DNA from: Rhodobacter sp.
Lineage (GTDB): Bacteria > Pseudomonadota > Alphaproteobacteria > Rhodobacterales > Rhodobacteraceae
Reading direction: 5' to 3'
NCBI GenBank assembly: GCA_020250125.1
Contig: JADCEL010000013.1
Location: 1-37,345 of the forward strand
DNA: 37,345 bases
Below are positions 31,757 to 37,345 of this stretch, one piece after another. The translations under genes and the position numbers were made by a program. The notes beneath the pieces are model-generated. The model was not told the origin of the DNA, searched no databases, and saw nothing but the letters and a program-made list of their open reading frames with translations. Position 1 is the first letter of the stretch. The number at the start of each line of letters is the position of its first letter.

Positions 31757-32773
31757 CTACCGCGAATACATCCCCTCATAGATCGGCACCAAAGTATCGG
31801 TATCGAACAGCGACGATACGCTGGTGCCGTTCCAGATGTTCAGGATTGCCTGGGCAAACATCGGCGCGGTGGGCACGATGCGGATGTTGGGGGCATTCCG
31901 CACCAGGTCGGTGGGTTCGATGCTGTCGGTGATCACCAGGCTTTTCATCACCGATTTCTGGATGCGCTCCACCGCCGGGCCGGACAGCACGCCATGGGTG
32001 ATATAGCTGTGGACCTCGACAGCACCGTTTTCCATCAGCACCCCGGCCGCCTTTGACAGCGTGCCGGCGGTGTCGCAGATGTCATCGACGATGATGCAGG
32101 TCTTGCCTTCGACAGAACCGATCACGGTCATCTCGGCCACTTCGCCCGCCTTTTCACGGCGCTTGTCCACAATGGCAAGCGGCGCGTTGATCCGCGTCGC
32201 CAGTTCGCGGGCGCGTCCGACGCCGCCCACGTCCGGCGAGACCACCATCAGATCGCCCATCCGGTTCCTGAAATGGTGTTCAATGTCCAGCGCGAACACC
32301 GGGGCGGCATAAAGGTTGTCAACCGGGATGTCGAAAAAGCCCTGGATCTGGGTGGCGTGCAGGTCCAGCGTCAGGATGCGTTCGACCCCGGCTTCGGTCA
32401 GCAGGTTCGCCACCAGCTTGGCGCTGATCGGGGTTCGGGCCTTGGCGCGGCGGTCCTGCCGGGCATAGCCGAAATAGGGAATCACGGCGGTGATGCGCGC
32501 GGCCGAGGACCGGCGCAGGGCATCGGTGATGATCAAGAGCTCCATCAGGTTGTCGTTGGCCGGGTTCGATGTGGGCTGGATGATGAACATATCCTCGCCC
32601 CGGACGTTCTCGAACACCTCGACAAAGATTTCCTGATCGTTGAACCGTTCAACCCGTGCGTCCACCAGCTTGACCGACATGCCGCGATGCATCGACATCC
32701 GCCGGGCGATGGATTTGGCAAGCGACAGATTGGCATTGCCGGAAATCAGCTTGGGTTCGGTCATGGCGCGCAT
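31757..32773 (-). CDS. prs: ribose-phosphate pyrophosphokinase (PRPP synthetase)
   Basis: A 338-residue enzyme that makes 5-phosphoribosyl-1-pyrophosphate from ribose 5-phosphate and ATP, for nucleotide, histidine and tryptophan synthesis. Motifs: [11 protein letters not shown] with the early substrate loop, [13 protein letters not shown] (ATP-binding flexible loop), [12 protein letters not shown], the [12 protein letters not shown] stretch, and [10 protein letters not shown], which is the PRPP-binding loop. The first ATG at 32773 has AAGGA at seven bases; a second ATG at 32764 ([10 protein letters not shown]) is the usual family start and is also possible. It is divergent from the isomerase gene across 105 bp. 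Confidence 0.96.
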   Translation of the reverse strand: MRAMTEPKLISGNANLSLAKSIARRMSMHRGMSVKLVDARVERFNDQEIFVEVFENVRGEDMFIIQPTSNPANDNLMELLIITDALRRSSAARITAVIPYFGYARQDRRAKARTPISAKLVANLLTEAGVERILTLDLHATQIQGFFDIPVDNLYAAPVFALDIEHHFRNRMGDLMVVSPDVGGVGRARELATRINAPLAIVDKRREKAGEVAEMTVIGSVEGKTCIIVDDICDTAGTLSKAAGVLMENGAVEVHSYITHGVLSGPAVERIQKSVMKSLVITDSIEPTDLVRNAPNIRIVPTAPMFAQAILNIWNGTSVSSLFDTDTLVPIYEGMYSR

Positions 32774-32816
32774 TTTCCGGTCCTTGAGCGCGGCGGCAGG
32801 CCGCGGATTCGTGGCG

Positions 32817-32844
32817 TTGACACCGCTTATCACCCGGTTAGGGT
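32817..32844 (+). promoter_or_regulatory. candidate promoter of the isomerase/hydrolase operon
   Basis: TTGACA (32817-32822) and TAGGGT (32839-32844) are spaced by 16 bases, 34 bases before the TTG start of the isomerase gene. The -35 is consensus, and the -10 keeps only the key T-A and final T. Confidence 0.45.
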
Positions 32845-32878
32845 CTTTGGAAACCGCAGCTTGGGTCAGGGGGCCGGC

Positions 32879-33475
32879 TTGGCGCAGATCGACTACTTTT
32901 TCGCCACGGTATCGCCTTGGGTCTATATTGCCGGGCAGCGATTGGAAGCAATCGCGGCACGGCACGGCGCAGACATTGCCTACCGGCCGCTTGATCCCGC
33001 CGCACTGTTCCCCCGGACGGGCGGGCAGGTGCTGGCCGACCGGCATGACAGCCGCAAGGCTTACCGCCTGCAGGAGATGCGGCGGCAGGCCGCAAAGGCG
33101 GGGCTGCCGATCCATCTGAAACCGCCGTTCTGGCCGGTCAACCCTGCGCCATCGTCCTATGCCATTCTTGCAGCGGCAAAGGCCGGGGGCGGTGATCTGG
33201 CCGGGCTGGTGCATGGCATTGCCCGCGCGCTTTGGGCCGAGGAACGGGATATTGCGGATGCAGAAGTGATTGCAGACCTGCTGGCGGCACACGGGTTTGA
33301 TCCCAAAGTGGCAGACCGCGGCATGTTAAGCGCCGCCGAAGCCTATGGCGCCAATCTGGAAGAGGCTGTGGCGCGCGGCGTCTTTGGTGTGCCGTTCTAC
33401 GTGACCGGAACCGAGATGTTCTGGGGGCAGGACCGGCTGGACGATCTTGATCTTCATCTGTCCGGAAAACTGTGA
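32879..33475 (+). CDS. 2-hydroxychromene-2-carboxylate isomerase-like DsbA-family protein
   Basis: A 198-residue thioredoxin-fold protein of the DsbA/HCCA isomerase family. These use glutathione to interconvert 2-hydroxychromene-2-carboxylate in naphthalene breakdown, though most chromosomal members have unknown substrates. The N-terminus [16 protein letters not shown] has a serine (Ser12) where DsbA has its redox cysteine, as in the isomerases. The helical insert holds [13 protein letters not shown], and the end has [21 protein letters not shown], the cis-Pro motif. The start is a TTG at 32879 with AGGGGG six bases upstream. Its TGA overlaps the hydrolase ATG by one base. Confidence 0.87.
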   Translation: MAQIDYFFATVSPWVYIAGQRLEAIAARHGADIAYRPLDPAALFPRTGGQVLADRHDSRKAYRLQEMRRQAAKAGLPIHLKPPFWPVNPAPSSYAILAAAKAGGGDLAGLVHGIARALWAEERDIADAEVIADLLAAHGFDPKVADRGMLSAAEAYGANLEEAVARGVFGVPFYVTGTEMFWGQDRLDDLDLHLSGKL

Positions 33476-34293
33476 TGCAGGGGGGTGTGGTGCTTGACCC
33501 GGCCCCGTTCAGGGTCTGGGGCGAAGGGAACGCGCGCCAGGTGCTGGCGCTGCATTGTTCGCTGGCCCATGCCGGGGCCTGGTCCGGCGTGGCGCAGGCG
33601 CTGCCGGGGGTGGCCCTGACGGCCTTTGACCAGCCGGGCCATGGCCGGTCCGGGGTTTGGGACGGGCAGGGCGACCTGCACACGCTGACCACGCGGATCA
33701 CGGCAGAGTTTGCCGAACGGCTGGGGGGCGGCGGGCCGGTTGACCTGATCGGCCATTCCTTTGGCGGCACCGTGGCGCTGCGCCTGGCGCTGGAGCGGCC
33801 CGATCTGGTACGCAGCCTGACGCTGGTGGAACCGGTGATCTTCGCCGCCGCGCGGGCGGCCGGTGCGCCCGCCTATGCCGCCTTTGCCGCCGGGCATGGG
33901 GCGTTTGAAGACCTGGTGCGGCAGGGCCGGCGGGCCGAAGGCGCGGCGGCCTTTCATGCGGCCTGGGGCGGGGGCGACAGCTTTGACAGCCTGCCAGAGG
34001 CGCAGCAAAACTATATCCTTGACCGGATTCACATCATTGTGGCGCAGGGACCGGCGCTGAAGGACGACAGCGGCGGACTTCTGGCCTTTCTGCGGCTGGA
34101 ATCCGTCGGCGTGCCGGTTCTTCTGATTGAAGGTGCCGGGTCGCCGCCCGTGATCGACGCCATCCACACCGAACTGGCGCGGCGTCTGCCGCAGGCCACG
34201 CGCCTGTCCGTGCCAGGTGCCGGGCATATGGTGCCGATCACCCATCCGCAGATCGTGGCGGCAGCGATTGCCGCGCATCTGGCGGGATGCTGA
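33475..34293 (+). CDS. alpha/beta hydrolase
   Basis: A 272-residue alpha/beta hydrolase. The nucleophile elbow GHSFGG places Ser95. HCSLAHAGAW near residue 27-36 is the oxyanion-side loop, FDQPGHGRSG follows at about 51-60, and the catalytic histidine is in GAGHMVPITHP near residue 250. No signal peptide. It is coupled to the isomerase-like gene (TGATG), so the two probably act in one catabolic or detoxifying pathway, though no aromatic-degradation cluster is present. The substrate is unknown. It ends one base from the convergent aldolase gene. Confidence 0.88.
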   Translation: MQGGVVLDPAPFRVWGEGNARQVLALHCSLAHAGAWSGVAQALPGVALTAFDQPGHGRSGVWDGQGDLHTLTTRITAEFAERLGGGGPVDLIGHSFGGTVALRLALERPDLVRSLTLVEPVIFAAARAAGAPAYAAFAAGHGAFEDLVRQGRRAEGAAAFHAAWGGGDSFDSLPEAQQNYILDRIHIIVAQGPALKDDSGGLLAFLRLESVGVPVLLIEGAGSPPVIDAIHTELARRLPQATRLSVPGAGHMVPITHPQIVAAAIAAHLAGC

Positions 34294-34294
34294 G

Positions 34295-35323
34295 TCAGCC
34301 CGCGACCAGCGCCAGAAAGCCGTCCACATCCGCCTCGGTCGTGGACCAGGAACAGACCAGGCGGACGGCCCCGTCGGGCGGGGCGGACCAGTCGTAATAG
34401 GCGGCCCCGGCGGCACGGGCGCGGGCGTGGCCAGCGGCGGGGAACCAGCCGAACAGCATATTGGCCTCTACGGGGTGGATCAGACCCGCCCCCGGCAGGG
34501 CGGCCAGCCCCGTGGCCAGTCGCGCACCCATGCGGTTGGCCCGGGTGGCCAGGCGCAGCCAGAGGTCATCGGCCAGATAGGCCTCCATCTGCGCCGACAG
34601 GAAGCGGTGCTTGGAAAACAGGTGCCCGCCGCGCTTGCGGCGCAGCTCGAACTCCCAGGCTTTGGCGGGATCAAAGATCACCACCGCCTCGACCCCCAAC
34701 AGCCCGTTCTTGGTGCCGCCGAAGGACAGGATGTCGATGCCCGCTTTCCACGTCATCTCTGCCGGGGTCGCCCCGGTGGCGACCAGCGCATTGGCAAAGC
34801 GCGCCCCATCCATATGGCAGGGCAGGCCCCGGGCGCGGGCAAGGGCCGTCAGTGCGGCAACCTCGGCCGGGGTATAGACGGTTCCCGCCTCGGTCACATT
34901 GGTGATCGTCAGGCAGCCGCGCTGCACCCCATGCACGCCGCTGGCACCGGTGCGCGACAGGCTGGCAGACAGGGTTTCGGGCGTCATGCGGCCGTGGCTG
35001 CCCTCAACCAGAACCAGCTTGGCCCCATGGGTGAAGAACTCGGGCGCGCCACATTCATCTTCGGTGACATGTGCCGTGCGGTGACAGAACACGGCACCCC
35101 AGGGCGGACAGGCAATGGCCAGGGCCAGCGCATTGGCCGCAGTCCCCGTGGCCACCAGGAAGACGGCCGCCTCCGGCGCTTCGAACAGGTCGCGGATGCG
35201 GTCGCGCACCCGTGTCATGACCGGATCGCTGCCATAGGACGGCATGTAGCCTTCGTTCGCGCGGGTCAGGGCCGCCATGACTTCGGGCGGAACACCCGAA
35301 GTGTTGTCAGATGCAAAGAACAT
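34295..35323 (-). CDS. ltaE: low-specificity L-threonine aldolase
   Basis: A 342-residue PLP enzyme that cleaves L-threonine or L-allo-threonine to glycine and acetaldehyde. FFASDNTSGVPPEVM at the start, GSDPVM near 31-36, CHMDGARFANAL near 169-180, and SFGGTKNGLLG with the PLP lysine K205 are typical of the family. Length is normal. Its ATG overlaps the TGA of the upstream YcgN-like gene by one base, so it is translated from the same message. Confidence 0.94.
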   Translation of the reverse strand: MFFASDNTSGVPPEVMAALTRANEGYMPSYGSDPVMTRVRDRIRDLFEAPEAAVFLVATGTAANALALAIACPPWGAVFCHRTAHVTEDECGAPEFFTHGAKLVLVEGSHGRMTPETLSASLSRTGASGVHGVQRGCLTITNVTEAGTVYTPAEVAALTALARARGLPCHMDGARFANALVATGATPAEMTWKAGIDILSFGGTKNGLLGVEAVVIFDPAKAWEFELRRKRGGHLFSKHRFLSAQMEAYLADDLWLRLATRANRMGARLATGLAALPGAGLIHPVEANMLFGWFPAAGHARARAAGAAYYDWSAPPDGAVRLVCSWSTTEADVDGFLALVAG

Positions 35324-35778
35324 CAGGGGGTTTCCTCGATGATATGGTCTTCCCAGTCTTCTTCCGGAATCTCGAATTCGGAAACGGTCCAGCCGCGCAC
35401 CGATGCGCCAGCCTCATGCACCGAGGCCGGATCGCCCGACAGCAAAGGGTGCCAGCCATAGAGCGGCCTGCCTTCGTGCAGCAGGCGGTAGGCGCAGGTC
35501 CGGGGCAGCCAGTAGGCGATTTTCGGCAGCGTCTTCATCGACAGATGCACGCAATCGGGAACATACTGGCGGCGGGCGGCGTATTGCGTGCAACGGCAGG
35601 TTTCGCCATCCAGCAGACGGCAGGCGACACGGGTAAAGGCAATCTCCCCGGTATCTTCGAACTCAAGCTTGTTCAGGCAGCACTTGCCGCAGCCGTCGCA
35701 GACGGCCTCCCATTCGGTGGGGGTCATGTTCTTCAAGGGGATGCGTTCCCAGAAGCGCGGGCGAAGCTTTGTCGTCAT
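35323..35778 (-). CDS. YcgN-family cysteine-cluster protein (UPF0260)
   Basis: A 151-residue protein matching the YcgN/UPF0260 family in length and motifs. The N-terminal part has FWERIPLKNMTPTEWEAVCD, then CGKCC; Cys27, Cys30, Cys33 and Cys34 with Cys53, Cys61, Cys63 and Cys76 form the clustered cysteines that suggest a metal or Fe-S site. PDCVHLSMKTLPKIAYWLP is also conserved. I start it at the ATG at 35778, where the family begins; the ribosome binding site is weak. The longer upstream reading runs into the divergent promoter region. Function is unknown. Confidence 0.9.
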   Translation of the reverse strand: MTTKLRPRFWERIPLKNMTPTEWEAVCDGCGKCCLNKLEFEDTGEIAFTRVACRLLDGETCRCTQYAARRQYVPDCVHLSMKTLPKIAYWLPRTCAYRLLHEGRPLYGWHPLLSGDPASVHEAGASVRGWTVSEFEIPEEDWEDHIIEETP

Positions 35779-35947
35779 GGCGGCAGAGTGATGCGGGGCG
35801 CGGGAAAAGGGAAGGGGGCGGGCCGGCAATTGCGGCGCGGCGCGCCTTGAACTTGGCAGGGGCGGGCACAGTTGGTAAAAGCGGCGGGCAAGAGCAGCGT
35901 CGGCACCCGGTTGCAGGCACCGCCACGATCCGCCGAAGGAACGTCCC

Positions 35948-36760
35948 ATGTCCGACACTGGTCCCAGGCTTGCCTGCTATGTCATCAACCTGCCCCGCTC
36001 TGTCAGCCGGCGCGAAAAGATGGAGGCGCAGCTTGACGCGATGGCGCTGCCCTTCACGCTGTTCCCGGCGATTGACGGGCGCGCCGAATGGGATCGGCTG
36101 GCCCGCCTGCTTGATGCGCCCGCGTTCCGCCGCAACACCGGGCGCGAGGTGATGGCAGGGGAAATCGGCTGCTATCATGCCCATCTGGCAGTCTGGCGCG
36201 ATTTTCTGGCCGGGCCCGCCGGGGTGGCCCTGGTGATGGAAGATGACGTGGTCTTTCATCCCGAGTTCCGCAAGGCACTGGATGCTGCCCTGTCGGTGCA
36301 GGGGGCCTGGGATTTTCTGAAGCTCAACAGGATCAGGGCCAAGCAGCCGGTCTGCCAGGGCACGGTCGGCGCCTGGCAGGTGAACGCTTACCTCGGGCCT
36401 GCAACCGGGCTGGGCGCCTATCTGATCACCCGCGATCTGGCCGCCCGCCTGCTGCCCGCCATGCTGCCCGTGACCCGGCCCATCGACCACGAGCTTGACC
36501 GCATCCATGTGCATGATTTCCGGCATTTCGGCCTCGAACCCTTTCCCAGCCATGTCGATGACGGCAATGAAAGCACGATCACCGGGTCTGGGTTTTCCGC
36601 AGTAAAGAAGTTTCCGTGGTACCGGCGCCTGCCCATGTATGGCTTGCGCTGGCGCAACCTTTTGGGAAAGCTGGGTCATCTGGCGGCACGGGGGCGGCTG
36701 CGGGCCAGGCGCGGGCCGCTTCAGGCAACGGGCAATGTGCCGCCATTTTCCGTCCAGTAA
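35948..36760 (+). CDS. glycosyltransferase family 25 protein
   Basis: A 270-residue LPS-type glycosyltransferase of family GT25. The start CYVINLPRSVSRREKM (10-25) is typical for the family, MAGEIGCYHAHLAVW (about 69-83) follows, and the acidic metal/nucleotide motif is MEDDVVFHPEF with Glu98-Asp99-Asp100. SHVDDGNEST stands near the end of the domain. AAGGA precedes the ATG. It probably adds a sugar, often galactose, to lipooligosaccharide or another surface glycan. Its last 40 bp overlap the convergent glycosyltransferase gene. Confidence 0.9.
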   Translation: MSDTGPRLACYVINLPRSVSRREKMEAQLDAMALPFTLFPAIDGRAEWDRLARLLDAPAFRRNTGREVMAGEIGCYHAHLAVWRDFLAGPAGVALVMEDDVVFHPEFRKALDAALSVQGAWDFLKLNRIRAKQPVCQGTVGAWQVNAYLGPATGLGAYLITRDLAARLLPAMLPVTRPIDHELDRIHVHDFRHFGLEPFPSHVDDGNESTITGSGFSAVKKFPWYRRLPMYGLRWRNLLGKLGHLAARGRLRARRGPLQATGNVPPFSVQ

Positions 36761-37345
36761 TCAACCATCCATTTCACCTGACCATGGCCCATATGGGGCA
36801 GACGGTCCCACAGGGCATTGCCGGGCCGCAGCAGGTCGGCGGGACGCGGCCTGCCGTGAAACGCCACCACCCTGGCATCGGCGGGCGGGTTGCGCGGCGG
36901 CATGATCAGGTCCAGCCCGATGGGCTGGCGCAGGTGCCGCTTGAAGCTGATGACCCAGCCGCGAGGCCAGAAATCCATCGAACGGGCCGTCGCGCCGACC
37001 CAGGCCTGTTCGATCACATACTCTGTCACCGCCCTTTCGCGGTCGGCAACAAAGCGGTCGATGATCTGGCCTTCCTTGCCAAGATCGAAGGCAAACAGGC
37101 AGGTGCCCGGTTCCATCGTTCCGCGCCCCGTGGGCCGGGGGCGCCAGTCTGTGCCCATGTCGGTGGTCAGGAAGGGGGCGGGGTGATCAAAGAACGCATC
37201 CAGACTGCCGCAGATCACCATATCCAGGTCAATGAACAAGGCCCGCCCGGTGAAACCGTACAGATCATGCTGAAAGACCCCGAGCTTGGCCCAGGCCCCG
37301 CTTTTCCACATGCCTTGCGTCAGCCCAAGATCGGGGATCGGCCGG
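36721..37345 (-). CDS. glycosyltransferase, N-terminus beyond the window edge
   Basis: At least 207 residues of a sugar-nucleotide transferase. The frame stays open to the right edge: 11 codons above the first visible ATG (37311) continue it with residues such as IPDLGLTQG, so the true start is outside. The acidic motif LFIDLDMVICGSLDAFF is the DxD-type nucleotide-sugar site. NPPADARVVAFHGRPRP with the metal-binding His lies in the C-terminal part. This pattern fits the GT-A fold of GT8-like enzymes. No signal peptide is visible. Paired with the GT25 gene, it suggests a surface-glycan locus extending to the right. Confidence 0.8.
   Translation of the reverse strand, partial: RPIPDLGLTQGMWKSGAWAKLGVFQHDLYGFTGRALFIDLDMVICGSLDAFFDHPAPFLTTDMGTDWRPRPTGRGTMEPGTCLFAFDLGKEGQIIDRFVADRERAVTEYVIEQAWVGATARSMDFWPRGWVISFKRHLRQPIGLDLIMPPRNPPADARVVAFHGRPRPADLLRPGNALWDRLPHMGHGQVKWMVDYWTENGGTLPVA

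Noticed and set aside
31392..31781. A 129-codon frame after atpC
   Set aside because: It runs through the terminator, two palindromes and the end of prs, and has no resemblance to any protein.

Overview
The window looks like a chromosomal segment of a high-GC alphaproteobacterium of the order Rhodobacterales (Rhodobacter/Paracoccus-like). This rests on remembered family sequences, not on a search. Supporting traits are an F1-only ATP synthase operon (atpH-A-G-D-C, without the Fo genes), hisC-tyrA coupling, a FYDLN-type acidic protein, a SlyX homologue, DUF2125 and extensin-like proteins, and a carbamoyl-phosphate synthase of roseobacter/rhodobacter type. Almost everything is housekeeping. No prophage, CRISPR array, IS element or large island is visible.

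Layout. 1-4.8 kb, minus strand: a lower-GC BglII-family restriction endonuclease tucked 15 bp behind aspS, then the p-aminobenzoate (folate) pair pabB and a pabC-like gene. 5.0-7.3 kb: an APC amino acid permease with a strong terminator, then a Phd/VapC-type toxin-antitoxin pair. 7.4-10.9 kb: carB, carrying a palindromic REP-like element inside its reading frame. 10.9-14.2 kb: a gene-poor stretch holding slyX, a YgjP-type metallopeptidase, the FYDLN protein and tRNA-Ala(GGC). 14.2-18.2 kb: hisC-tyrA, an extensin-like protein and DUF2125. 18.3-21.8 kb: a ChaC-type gene and a TolQ/ExbB-like plus MotB/OmpA-like gene pair. 21.9-26.0 kb: clpA, gloB and a SAM methyltransferase. 26.1-31.4 kb: the F1 ATP synthase operon with a promoter, an extra small coiled-coil gene between atpG and atpD, and a GAAA-loop terminator. 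31.7-37.3 kb: prs, a two-gene isomerase/hydrolase operon, ycgN-like plus threonine aldolase, and two glycosyltransferases that overlap tail to tail; the last one runs off the right edge.

The most unusual points are these. (1) A 92-bp double-hairpin repeat is translated in frame inside carB. (2) A 44-codon, lower-GC block sits inside aspS, next to a restriction endonuclease that has no methyltransferase in view. (3) The TolQ-like/MotB-like pair has a periplasmic coiled coil of roughly 360 residues. It resembles a proton-driven 5:2 motor but has no Zorya, Tol, Exb or Mot partners. (4) A small uncharacterised coiled-coil protein is encoded within the ATP synthase operon. (5) A perfect 37-bp palindrome lies between the atp operon and prs. 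None of these is proven to be a new system; each comes with a decisive check.
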